NCBI GenBank assembly: GCA_043744375.1
Contig: JAYTUU010000078.1
Coordinates: 1 to 24,619 of the forward strand
Source: CAIYPH01 sp043744375
GTDB lineage: Bacteria; Pseudomonadota; Alphaproteobacteria; Acetobacterales; Acetobacteraceae
DNA length: 24,619 nt
Direction: 5' to 3'
The notes under the pieces were generated by a model. The model worked only from the letters and a program-made list of their open reading frames with translations, had not been told where the DNA came from and made no database searches. A program made the position numbers and the translations under genes. Positions within the stretch are counted from its first letter, which is position 1; each line of letters opens with the position of its first letter. Positions 1-7,515 of the stretch are shown piece by piece.

Positions 1-177
1 GAATTGATCGCGTCCACGACGACCCAAACAGGTCTGACGGTACGATGCGAGCTTGATACAGGCGACTACCCGAAGGGCATCAAGGTCAGCGACGCCGAAA
101 TGACGACGCTCAACATCAAGGGCGACATATTCCATCCGGAATGGAATTATACAATCTCACCGCGACGGCCGGAATGA
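1..177 (+). CDS. ISAzo13-like transposase, C-terminal end (cut by window edge)
   Basis: The frame is open from base 1 to a TGA at 175-177 and encodes 58 residues. It contains LIASTTTQTGLTVRCELDT, then KVSDAEM, and near the end HPEWNYTI. This matches my recollection of the C-terminus of ISAzo13-family DDE transposases, which typically finish with an HPEWNY-like segment. The rest lies outside the window, so I cannot tell whether the gene is intact. It converges on the metalloprotease, whose stop codon is only 30 bp away. I could not recognise a terminal inverted repeat in 178-207, so the exact IS end is unknown. Confidence 0.75.
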   Translation, partial: ELIASTTTQTGLTVRCELDTGDYPKGIKVSDAEMTTLNIKGDIFHPEWNYTISPRRPE

Positions 178-207
178 AGCGGTAGTCTTTGGGTTTCGCC
201 TAAGGCT

Positions 208-3200
208 TCAGTGATGGAGGCTGGACGCGACGACGGCGAGGAAGTCGGGCATGTCGGTGAGCGGGGTGGCAGATGCGCCGGCGAACGCGCCGGCGGCCGG
301 GGAGTAGGGGATGTTGCTGTTGGCGGCGGTGCCCGGGAGGAGATCGGACTTGGGGATGACGAGGCCGGCGCCGAAGAAGGGGCCGGCACCGAAGAAGGGG
401 CCGGTTTCGTCGGCGCTGGCGAACACGCCGGCGGAGGCGAGGAGCGGATCGTCGGCGCCGATCAGGAAGGCCATCGGGCTGGCGGAGGAGCTGCGGCCGA
501 TACCGGGCCCGGGGGGGATGATCGTTTCGGAAACGCGGTAGGTGCCGATGCCCACGCCGATGCCCTGGGCGGAGACGTAGTAGCTGCCGGTGATCGCCGG
601 CGTGTAGGTGATCTGGGCATTGGCGCCGACGCCGCTGTCGTTGTCGAAGGCGACCACGGTTTTGCCGTCATCGCTGAGCAGACGCAGGTTGGGATTGCTG
701 AGGGTGCCCTGGCCGGTGGCGAGGCCCTCGTGGTCGAAGCGGTAGATGATGCCGGCGGTGAGTGTCGTGCGGAACCAGTCAGTGTCGCCGTTGAAGTCGA
801 TGTTGCCGGTCTGGTTGCCGCCGGCGACCAGCGTGCGGGTGGTGGTCGGGGTGGCGCGGGTGTCGTCGGCAATCTGCGCGCTGAGGCGATAGGTTCCGGT
901 GGCGGCGCCGGCGCCCTGGGCCGAGATGTAGTAGGTGCCGGAGAACGCCGGCGTGTAGGTCAGGAAGGCGCTGTTGCCGATGCCGGCGTCGTTGTTGTTG
1001 CCGAGCACGGTCGCACCATCGTCGCCGAGGATGCGCAGGAGCGGGTCGGTCAGGGTGCCCTTGCCGGCGTCGAGGCCGTCGGCGGTGAACCAGTAGGTGG
1101 TGCCGCCCGTGAGGTTGGCGGTGAACCAGTCGGTGTCGCCGGCGAAGTGGACGCGGGCGCTGAGATTGTCGCCGGGAGCGATGGTGCCGGTGGTGGCGGG
1201 GTTGCTGTCGAAATCATCGGCCAGTGAGCTGGTGAGGCGATAGGTGCCGGTGTTCGTGCTGTAGCCCTCGGCGGAGAGATAGAAGGTGGCGGTTACGGCG
1301 GGGGTGTAGCTGATGTTGGAGTTGTAGCCCACGCCGCCGTCGTCGTTCGTTGCAACCACGGTGACGCCGTCATTGGCGAGCAGCCGCAGAAAAGAGTCGC
1401 TGAGAGTGCCCTTGGCGGTCGGGCTACCTTCCTGGTTGAACCAGTAGGTCTTGCCGGCCTGGAGGTTGACGCGGAACCAGTCGCGGTCGCCAGCGAAATT
1501 GAGGGTGCCGACGATGCTGGAGGTCGGCACTATGGTGAGGGAGGTGGCCGCGTTGTCGGTGGCGTCGTCGGCGACCTGCATGGCGAGCGTGTAGGTGCCG
1601 GTGCCGCCATTGCCGGTGACGGAGAGATGGTAGGTGCCGTTGAAGTCGGGGGTGAACTCGATGAAGCCGTCGGTGCCGGTGCCGCTGTTGTCGTTGTTGG
1701 CAAGGAGCGCCTGGCCGTCATTGCCGCGGACTCGCACTGCGGGGTTGGGCAGGGTGCCGCCACCGGAATCGGCGCCGCGGGCACTGATCCAGTAGGTGAC
1801 GCCGCCCGTCAGGGAGGCGGCGAACCAGTCGTCGTCGCCGGCGGTGCCGATGGTGCCGCCCACAGAGCCGCCGATGGTGCCGGGGGTGGCGTCGATGGTG
1901 CCGGTGGTGGTCGGATTCGGCGCGAAATCGTCCGGGGCGGACATCGTCAATTGATAGGTGCCGGTTGAGGCACCGTGTCCGTCGGCCACGATGTAGTAGG
2001 TCCCTGAGTTCACCGGCGTGTAGCTGATGACCGAGTTGGTGGTGACGCCGCTATTGTCGTCGGAGGCGACAAGCAGGTTGCCGTTGTTCTTGTAGATGAA
2101 CAGTTCGGGGTCGATCAGCCTGCCCGAGCCGGTCGGGGCGCCCTTGAGTTCGAACCAGTAGGTGGTGCCCGCCGTCAGCCTGGTCGCGAACCAGTCGGTG
2201 TCGCTGGTCGAGGTGATCGCCGCGTTGACGACGCCGTAGGTGGCGATGCTGGAGGTGGTCGCGGCGCTGCCGATGTGGTCGTCGGCGATCGCCGAGGTGA
2301 GCGTGTAGGTTCCGGTTTCCAAGGAGAAGGCGCGGGCATCGAGCCAGTAGGTGGCCGTGGTGGGGGAGGTGTAGGCGAAGAAGGAGTTCGCGCCGGCGCC
2401 GGCATCGTCGTTCGACGCCGCGATTGTGGTGTCGTCGGAGAAGAGACTCAGGTAGGGATCGGCAAGCGTTCCGCCATTGGTGGCGGGGCCTTCGAGGCCG
2501 AACCAGTAGGTGGTGCCGGTGACCAGCGCGACGGCGTAGTAGTCGTGCTCGGAGATCGCGCTGATAGTGCCGGCCTTGTTGGTGCCGATGGTGACCACGC
2601 TGCCGACGGGCAGGACGTCGATGACCGGCATGTTGATCTCGGCGGCGGCGCCGAAGGCCACGCGCTCGATGCCGTAGAGTTGGTCAGTGTCGCCGGGGCC
2701 GACGGATTGATAGTGATCGGGGCCGACCAGGGTGACGGCGGTGGCGCCGGAGGCGCCGTTCATCCAGGCGGTGTCGGTGCCGGTGAGGCCGCGGATCGTG
2801 TCGTTGCCGGAGTTGGCATAGAACAGGTTGTCGGCGCGGTTGCCGGTGATGCTGTCGGCGCCGGTGCCGGTGTAGACGCGCTCGATGAGGGAGCGGGTGT
2901 CGCCGTTGTAGAGGTTGGCGTTGATGATGTTGCCGAGGGCCAGATGGAGGCCGTCATTGTTGAGGTCGGCAAGCTGGGCGGTGGAGAAGGTGGACCATTC
3001 GCCGGGCAGCAGGCTGATGGTCATGTTGGTGGTGTAGTTCGTCAGCACCATGGTGTCGACGCCGTTGCCGTCCCACACCGCTTCGAAAATCTTGTTGGTG
3101 GTCGAAGGTGTCTGGCCGACGCCGTCGATGAACATTTCGCCGGTGGTCGGGCTCCAGGTGTAAACGGTGTTGCCGGAGTGGGTGTTGAAATTGGCGCCGT

Positions 3201-3936
3201 AGAGATACTGCAGGGCCGAGATATCGCTGGACATGTAGGTCTGGTTGCCGCTGCCCGCACCCTTGCCGTAGCCGCTGCCGGCGCTGTCGCCGACATAGTC
3301 GCGGTAGTCCATGATCGAATAGTCGGTGGAGCCGTGGGCGGCGGGGAGGACGCCGTAGGTCGCATCGGCCTGCTGGCCGTGTTTGAGGCCGACGGCGTGG
3401 CCGATTTCGTGCAGGAAGGCGGCGCTGAAGGCGTAGCTGGCCTTGTCCGGCGCGCTGTTGCGGACGTTGCCGAACCATACGTCGCCGCCGCCGTTGAAAT
3501 TGGGCGAGGGGTAGTAGGCGTAGGAGGTCGGTGGCGCGGACGAGCCGGCGAGGCGGATATTGGCGTGGACGAGGGCGGTTTCGGTGATCTCGCTGAAGGT
3601 GATGCCGGTGTATTGCGCGATCAGCCCCAAGGCATAGCGGGCGACGTTCTGCTGCGCCGCGGTGAGCACCTGGAAGCCAGTGGTCGAGGGGTTCAGCCCG
3701 CCGCTGGTGGGGTAGCCGTTGCCGTAGAAGGCGCCTGATGTCGGAAAGCTGAAGGTGACGTTGGTGCCGGCGCCGCCCCAGGCATAGCCGCTGAGGATGC
3801 CGTTGATGTCCTGGTTGGTGAAGTTGCCGGTGGTGCCGACGGCGGTGGTGACGGCGATGCCGGAGCGTGTGGTAACGCCGACGGTGGAGGATTGCGGCTC
3901 ATAGGCGCCGTCGAGCAGGGGGCCGACGGGGGGCAT
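208..3936 (-). CDS. Serralysin-like (M10) zinc metalloprotease with six PPC-like repeats
   Basis: A predicted secreted zinc endopeptidase of 1242 residues from the ATG at 3936. The zinc site HEIGHAVGLKH is at residues 176-186 (HExxHxxGxxH) and the Met-turn SIMDY at 207-211, both diagnostic for metzincin M10. A degenerate RTX-like stretch (GNRADNLF, SGNDTIRG) lies near 365-383. Six repeats of about 100-118 residues then cover 453-1136. They share DWF, TYWF, GTL.DP, NDD.G, YTP and a closing GTY.L..ADD, as in bacterial pre-peptidase C-terminal domains. A 106-residue tail follows. I see no cysteine and no Sec signal peptide, as usual for type I-secreted serralysins, and no transporter genes nearby. 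Classic serralysins have about 480 residues, so the repeats more than double the size. The start at 3936 has no Shine-Dalgarno; the better start at 4032 is followed by an amber codon (separate entry). Confidence 0.9.
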   Translation of the reverse strand: MPPVGPLLDGAYEPQSSTVGVTTRSGIAVTTAVGTTGNFTNQDINGILSGYAWGGAGTNVTFSFPTSGAFYGNGYPTSGGLNPSTTGFQVLTAAQQNVARYALGLIAQYTGITFSEITETALVHANIRLAGSSAPPTSYAYYPSPNFNGGGDVWFGNVRNSAPDKASYAFSAAFLHEIGHAVGLKHGQQADATYGVLPAAHGSTDYSIMDYRDYVGDSAGSGYGKGAGSGNQTYMSSDISALQYLYGANFNTHSGNTVYTWSPTTGEMFIDGVGQTPSTTNKIFEAVWDGNGVDTMVLTNYTTNMTISLLPGEWSTFSTAQLADLNNDGLHLALGNIINANLYNGDTRSLIERVYTGTGADSITGNRADNLFYANSGNDTIRGLTGTDTAWMNGASGATAVTLVGPDHYQSVGPGDTDQLYGIERVAFGAAAEINMPVIDVLPVGSVVTIGTNKAGTISAISEHDYYAVALVTGTTYWFGLEGPATNGGTLADPYLSLFSDDTTIAASNDDAGAGANSFFAYTSPTTATYWLDARAFSLETGTYTLTSAIADDHIGSAATTSSIATYGVVNAAITSTSDTDWFATRLTAGTTYWFELKGAPTGSGRLIDPELFIYKNNGNLLVASDDNSGVTTNSVISYTPVNSGTYYIVADGHGASTGTYQLTMSAPDDFAPNPTTTGTIDATPGTIGGSVGGTIGTAGDDDWFAASLTGGVTYWISARGADSGGGTLPNPAVRVRGNDGQALLANNDNSGTGTDGFIEFTPDFNGTYHLSVTGNGGTGTYTLAMQVADDATDNAATSLTIVPTSSIVGTLNFAGDRDWFRVNLQAGKTYWFNQEGSPTAKGTLSDSFLRLLANDGVTVVATNDDGGVGYNSNISYTPAVTATFYLSAEGYSTNTGTYRLTSSLADDFDSNPATTGTIAPGDNLSARVHFAGDTDWFTANLTGGTTYWFTADGLDAGKGTLTDPLLRILGDDGATVLGNNNDAGIGNSAFLTYTPAFSGTYYISAQGAGAATGTYRLSAQIADDTRATPTTTRTLVAGGNQTGNIDFNGDTDWFRTTLTAGIIYRFDHEGLATGQGTLSNPNLRLLSDDGKTVVAFDNDSGVGANAQITYTPAITGSYYVSAQGIGVGIGTYRVSETIIPPGPGIGRSSSASPMAFLIGADDPLLASAGVFASADETGPFFGAGPFFGAGLVIPKSDLLPGTAANSNIPYSPAAGAFAGASATPLTDMPDFLAVVASSLHH
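364..399. repeat. 18-bp tandem duplication in the protease tail
   Basis: GCCGGCGCCGAAGAAGGG (364-381) is followed directly by GCCGGCACCGAAGAAGGG (382-399), one mismatch. On the coding (minus) strand this gives the hexapeptide repetition GPFFGA-GPFFGA in the C-terminal tail, so length can change in frame. Confidence 0.8.
529..2580 (-). repeat. Six tandem PPC-like protein repeats within the metalloprotease
   Basis: The repeats correspond to residues about 453-555, 556-673, 674-791, 800-908, 914-1025 and 1034-1136. Each is a predicted beta-sandwich with the order DWF ... TYWF ... GTL.DP ... NDD/DND ... YTP ... GTY. The copies are similar but clearly diverged, so this is an old expansion. The D/N-rich NDD.G loop could bind calcium; that is inference. 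Confidence 0.8.
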
Positions 3937-4032
3937 GTCGTCGAGAACGGGGGTGAGGCTGGCGAACAGGTAGTTGCTCTAGGTGAAGCCGAGGCTGGTG
4001 TTGCCGCCGCGCCCGCCGATTGTCGTGCTCAT
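3937..4032 (-). other. Probable true N-terminus of the metalloprotease, interrupted by an amber codon
   Basis: In frame with the protease, an ATG at 4032-4030 is preceded by AGGGGA about nine bases upstream, a good ribosome-binding site. Its reading begins MSTTIGGRGGNTSLGFT, then meets TAG at 3981-3979 (codon 18). It continues SNYLFASLTPVLDD and joins the ATG at 3936 (codon 33). The long, protein-like sequence on both sides of the stop suggests a recent nonsense change (for example from CAG), a sequencing error or readthrough. If the stop is real, translation would have to restart at 3936, which lacks a ribosome-binding site. Confidence 0.7.
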
Positions 4033-4245
4033 TGCCGCTCGTCCCCTGATCAGTCGCGATCCTCACGCCTGTGTCCAGCGCAATCAACATTCTTGGAGTA
4101 AGGATTGCCGATCGGGAGCCGACCGGCAAGGCTCGAATTTACAAATTATTAATGTCGTGCCCGAGACAAGTGGCAACAGGCTGTTATCGCTCGACTCTGG
4201 GCAGGAATGTTTTTTGGTGCCCGGAATACAGTGGTATTGGAGACG
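4033..4245. promoter_or_regulatory. Intergenic region upstream of the metalloprotease, with an inverted repeat
   Basis: This AT-richer stretch separates the SGNH hydrolase stop from the protease start, so it should hold the protease promoter. An imperfect inverted repeat lies at 4105-4129: TTGCCGATCG, five bases, then CGACCGGCAA, with 9 of 10 pairs matching. It sits about 75-100 bp upstream of the ATG at 4032 and could bind a regulator. An AT-rich run at 4136-4154 (AATTTACAAATTATTAATG) may contain the core promoter. I could not define -35 and -10 boxes with confidence. Confidence 0.35.
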
Positions 4246-5046
4246 TCAGCCGGCCAGGCGGGGGCGGTCGCCGAGCATCGGGGCGAGGAGGGGTTCGAGG
4301 GCGAGGGCCATGCGTTCGTGGGCCTCGGCGGTGGGGTGGAGCGGAGCTTCGGGGGGGGTCATCAGCGGGTCGTAGAACAGGCTGCGGTCGAGGGTGCCGT
4401 TGCGGTGGAACTGCGGCGTGTGGTCGTGGAAGACGAGGTTGGGGGATTTGCCGGGGCCGTACTTGGCGGCGAGCGTGGCGTTGATGGATCGGGTGGTCTC
4501 GGTGGCCCAGGCGCTGCGGTCCGAGGGCAGGATGCCGCGCAGGAGGATTTTGGTGCGCGGCAGGCGGCGGCGGGTTTCGGCGATGATGGTGTCGATGCCG
4601 GTGACGGTGTCGGCGGCGGGCCATTGCAGGCGGCCGAGGTTGTTGGCGCCGATCAGGATGACGGCGGCCTTGGGGGCGATGTTGGCGATCTCGCCGTTCA
4701 TGACGCGCCAGAGGAGGTGCGAGGTGGCGTCGCCGGAGAAGCCGAGATTGACGGCACGGCGATCGGCGTAGAAGCGTTGCCAGACCGGGTGGAGGTCGGC
4801 CCAGGCGGGCGGGCCGCGGCGTTCGAGGTCCTGGGTGATGGAGTCGCCGAGGAAGATCAGGTCGATCGGGCCGCGCTTGAGTTCGGCGAGCTTGGCGGCG
4901 TGGCGGTCGCGCCACCAGGCGAGGTCGGTGCGGGCGATCGGCACGGCGGCGAGCGGGGGCTTGGCGGCGGCGAGGAGAAGAGGTGCGGCGAGCAGGGCGC
5001 GGCGGGGGAGGTCGACGCTGCGGACGCCTTCGAGGGGGCCGCTCAT
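4246..5046 (-). CDS. SGNH/GDSL-family hydrolase, exported
   Basis: A 266-residue predicted secreted esterase or acylhydrolase. The N-terminus has DLPRRALLAAPLLLAAA, a signal peptide with paired arginines. Block I is IDLIFLGDSITQDL with the nucleophilic Ser. NLGFSGDATSHLLW supplies the block II Gly, and ILIGANNLG the block III Asn. The C-terminal block is PLHPTAEAHERM. The usual catalytic Asp three residues before the His is Ala here, which is unusual for the family. The frame is open further upstream to an ATG at 5289, but that extension reads through a repeat element and is unlike protein. I chose the ATG at 5046 because the signal peptide follows it. That ATG lacks its own ribosome-binding site and overlaps a six-codon leader frame (separate entry). 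The substrate is unknown. Confidence 0.85.
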   Translation of the reverse strand: MSGPLEGVRSVDLPRRALLAAPLLLAAAKPPLAAVPIARTDLAWWRDRHAAKLAELKRGPIDLIFLGDSITQDLERRGPPAWADLHPVWQRFYADRRAVNLGFSGDATSHLLWRVMNGEIANIAPKAAVILIGANNLGRLQWPAADTVTGIDTIIAETRRRLPRTKILLRGILPSDRSAWATETTRSINATLAAKYGPGKSPNLVFHDHTPQFHRNGTLDRSLFYDPLMTPPEAPLHPTAEAHERMALALEPLLAPMLGDRPRLAG

Positions 5047-5075
5047 GGGGTGGGGATGTTCATGCGGGCGTCTCC
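5043..5075 (-). promoter_or_regulatory. Ribosome-binding site and six-codon leader frame overlapping the SGNH hydrolase start
   Basis: On the minus strand GGAGA (5075-5071) lies seven bases before an ATG at 5063, an ideal spacing. That ATG encodes only MNIPTP and ends at TGA 5045-5043. This stop overlaps the hydrolase ATG (5046-5044) as ATGA. Either translation is coupled through the leader, or one base is missing or extra in the CCCCACCCC tract and the true start is 5063. Confidence 0.5.
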
Positions 5076-5130
5076 GGGAAAGGCTGCGGGGTTTGGTGGC
5101 GCAATCCAGGCGGCTTGGCAATGCGTGAAA

Positions 5131-5173
5131 GAGCAAGCCTCCGGCGGCAAAGGGCCGGGGGCCCTTTGAACCC
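5131..5173 (-). repeat. Structured 43-nt extragenic repeat, copy B
   Basis: Read on the minus strand, it is GGGTTC, stem AAAGGGCC, loop CCC, stem GGCCCTTT, then a tail GCCGCCGGAGGCTTGCTC. The tail holds a small second hairpin, GCC-GGA-GGC. It aligns without gaps to the inverted copy at 5290-5332. Confidence 0.75.
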
Positions 5174-5289
5174 AGTACTGCTCGCGGCTGGATCGGCGGC
5201 CTTCGGTTGATGCGCAGGATCCTGCCGAGTTCGGTGGCGAAGCCAAGCATTCCTCGTATCATTTCGACATTTCGTGTGCGCGCAGTCAT

Positions 5290-5332
5290 GGGTTCCTAGG
5301 GCCAATGGCCCTAGGCCGGCGGAGCCTTGCTT
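5290..5332 (+). repeat. Structured 43-nt extragenic repeat, copy A
   Basis: Read on the plus strand, it is GGGTTC, stem CTAGGGCC, loop AAT, stem GGCCCTAG, then a tail GCCGGCGGAGCCTTGCTT. The tail holds the small hairpin GGC-GGA-GCC. Because the flanking C and G and the loop ends also pair, 5295-5315 is a perfect palindrome apart from its central base. It could act as an operator, a hairpin in the copA leader or a repeat-type mobile sequence. Confidence 0.75.
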
Positions 5333-5373
5333 GGCGCTTGACGCGACTGCCCCGCGGGTCCCATCTGAGGGGT

Positions 5374-7515
5374 ATGAGCGAACATATCGATTTGAGCATC
5401 GAGGGCATGACCTGTGCAGCCTGCGTGACGCGGGTGGAGAAGGTGTTGGCGCGGGTGCCGGGGGTGGCGACCGCGCAGGTCAATCTGGCGACCAATCGGG
5501 CGCGGGTGACGGTGGCTCCGGGGGTGACGATGGCGGCGCTGTCGGAGGCGGTGGCGCGGGCGGGGTATGCGGCTGTGCCGGTGACGGCGGCGCATAGGCC
5601 GGAGGGGGTGCCGTGGCATCTGGTGGTCGCGGCGGTGCTGACAATTCCGTTGCTGGCGCCGATGGTGTTCGGGCATGGCGCGATGCTGCCGGGGTGGGTG
5701 CAGTTGCTGCTGGCGCTGCCGGTGCAGGGGTGGATTGGCGGGCGGTTCTACGTCGCCGGGTGGAAGTCGCTGCGGGCGGGCAGTGGCAGCATGGATGTGC
5801 TGGTGGCGCTTGGCACGTCGGCGGCGTTTGCGCTGTCGGTGGTGGAGGTGGGGCTGGCCTGGCCGGGGGAGGAGGCGCATGCGCTGTATTTCGAGGCCTC
5901 GGCGACGGTGATCACGCTGGTGTTGCTGGGGCGCTGGCTCGAAGGGCGGGCGCGGCATCGCACGGTGGCGGCGATCGAGGCGCTGGCGGCGTTGCGGCCG
6001 GAGACGGCGCGGGTGGTGCGTGAGGGAGCCGAAATCGAGGTGCCCGTCGGCGCGGTGATCAGTGGGGATGTGGTGGTGATCCGGCCGGGCGAGCGCATCC
6101 CCGTGGATGGCGTGATCGTGACCGGCAGTGGCGGGGTGGATGAGAGTTTGATCACCGGGGAGAGCCTGCCGGTGGCCAAGGAGCCGGGTGCGAAGGTGAC
6201 CGGCGGGGCGGTGAACGGCGAGGCGCTGCTGCATGTGACGGCCACGACGCTGGGGGCGGAGAGCGTGCTCGCGCGGATTATCCGGCTTGTCGAGGACGCG
6301 CAGGCGGAGAAGGCGCCGATCCAGCGGCTGGCGGATCGGGTGAGTGCGGTGTTCGTGCCGGTGGTGCTGGTGATCGCGGCGGCGACGTGTGGCGGCTGGC
6401 TGCTGGCGGGGGCGGAGGTTTCGCAGGCGGTGATCAATGCGGTGGCGGTGCTGGTGATCGCCTGCCCGTGTGCGTTGGGGCTGGCGACGCCGACGGCGAT
6501 CATGGTGGGCACCGGGCTGGCGGCGCGGCGGGGCATTCTGATCAAGGATGCCGGGGCGCTGGAGCGGGCGCATGCCGTGACTGTGGTGGTGTTCGACAAG
6601 ACGGGGACGCTGACGGTGGGGCGGCCGGAGGTGACGGATGTGTTCGCCGGGCCGGGGCAGACGCGCGAGGGGGTTTTGCGGGTTGCGGCGTCGTTGCAGG
6701 CGGGCAGCGAGCATCCGCTCGGCCGGGCCGTGGTGCACGAGGCGGCGGGATTGGAGGTGCCGGTGGGGCGCGACATTCGGGCGTTGCCGGGGCGGGGGAT
6801 TGCCGGGGTGGTGGAAGGGCGGCCGGTGGGGCTCGGTAGCCGGCGGATGTTGCTGGAGATCGGCGCCGATCCTGGTGGGTTGGCAGAGGTTGAGGCGGCG
6901 CTGGTGGCGCAGGGGCGGACGCTGGCCTGGCTGGCGAGCGAGGACGGCGCGACGCTCGGGCTGATCGGGTTTGCCGATGCGATCAAGCCGGAAGCGGCGG
7001 CGGCGGTGGCGCGGCTGCATGCGCTGGGCGTGCGGACGGCGCTGCTGTCGGGTGACAATGCGGCGGCGGCCGGGGCGGTGGCGGCGGAGGTGGGGGTCGA
7101 CGACGTGCAGGCAGAAGTGCTGCCGGCGGACAAGGCGGCGCATGTGGCGGCGCTGCGGGCGGCGGGCGCCGTGGTGGCGATGGTCGGCGATGGGGTGAAC
7201 GACGCGCCGGCGCTGGCGGCGGCCGATGTCGGGCTGGCGATGGGGACGGGCACGGATGTGGCGATGCATGCGGCCGGGATCACGCTGATGCGTGGCGATC
7301 CGCGACTGGTGGCGGACGCGATCGATCTGTCGCGACGGACCTGGAAGAAGGTACGGCAGGGGCTGTTCTGGGCGATGGCGTATAACGTGCTGGGCATTCC
7401 GATCGCGGCGATGGGGTGGCTCGACCCGATGCTGGCGGGGGCGGCAATGGCGATGTCGTCGGTGAGCGTGGTGCTGAACGCGCTGTCGTTGCGGCGGTGG
7501 CGGCCGATTTCGTGA
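5374..7515 (+). CDS. copA: Copper-exporting P1B-type ATPase CopA
   Basis: An inner-membrane ATPase of 713 residues that pumps Cu+ (or Ag+) out of the cytoplasm. One N-terminal metal-binding domain carries GMTCAAC (Cys14, Cys17). The actuator motif TGES is at 261-264, and the ion-site CPC at 364-366 in ACPCALG. The phosphorylated Asp is D408 in DKTGT. HPLGRA is the HP motif of the nucleotide domain, and GDGVND lies at 605-610. The last two helices contain AYN and MSSVS, the Cu+-ATPase signature. I chose ATG 5374 because the metal-binding domain starts at once; an upstream in-frame start at 5305 would read through the repeat. The AGGGG before it is very close to the ATG. Codons are strongly G-ending. 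The stop overlaps the next gene by four bases, so the two are probably cotranscribed. Confidence 0.95.
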   Translation: MSEHIDLSIEGMTCAACVTRVEKVLARVPGVATAQVNLATNRARVTVAPGVTMAALSEAVARAGYAAVPVTAAHRPEGVPWHLVVAAVLTIPLLAPMVFGHGAMLPGWVQLLLALPVQGWIGGRFYVAGWKSLRAGSGSMDVLVALGTSAAFALSVVEVGLAWPGEEAHALYFEASATVITLVLLGRWLEGRARHRTVAAIEALAALRPETARVVREGAEIEVPVGAVISGDVVVIRPGERIPVDGVIVTGSGGVDESLITGESLPVAKEPGAKVTGGAVNGEALLHVTATTLGAESVLARIIRLVEDAQAEKAPIQRLADRVSAVFVPVVLVIAAATCGGWLLAGAEVSQAVINAVAVLVIACPCALGLATPTAIMVGTGLAARRGILIKDAGALERAHAVTVVVFDKTGTLTVGRPEVTDVFAGPGQTREGVLRVAASLQAGSEHPLGRAVVHEAAGLEVPVGRDIRALPGRGIAGVVEGRPVGLGSRRMLLEIGADPGGLAEVEAALVAQGRTLAWLASEDGATLGLIGFADAIKPEAAAAVARLHALGVRTALLSGDNAAAAGAVAAEVGVDDVQAEVLPADKAAHVAALRAAGAVVAMVGDGVNDAPALAAADVGLAMGTGTDVAMHAAGITLMRGDPRLVADAIDLSRRTWKKVRQGLFWAMAYNVLGIPIAAMGWLDPMLAGAAMAMSSVSVVLNALSLRRWRPIS

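Larger units (their letters stand above)
5047..5373. other. Gene-poor divergent region between the SGNH hydrolase and copA
   Basis: This 327-bp region holds no convincing gene beyond the leader frame. Its main contents are two inverted copies of a structured repeat (5131-5173 and 5290-5332). The 5333-5373 part must contain the copA promoter. TTGACG is at 5338-5343, but no good -10 box follows at normal spacing. Confidence 0.6.

Noticed and set aside
211..3738. Long plus-strand open frames opposite the metalloprotease
   Set aside because: They are Gly/Ala/Val-rich mirror images of a GC-rich repeat gene and show no motif or ribosome-binding site.
5047..5289. N-terminal extension of the SGNH hydrolase to an ATG at 5289
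   Set aside because: It reads through a structured repeat, precedes the signal peptide by 81 residues and has no protein-like pattern.
5338..5368. CueR/MerR-type copA promoter (TTGACG, 19-bp spacer, ATCTGA)
   Set aside because: The -10 box does not resemble the consensus and the spacer holds no clear dyad; the transcript would be almost leaderless.
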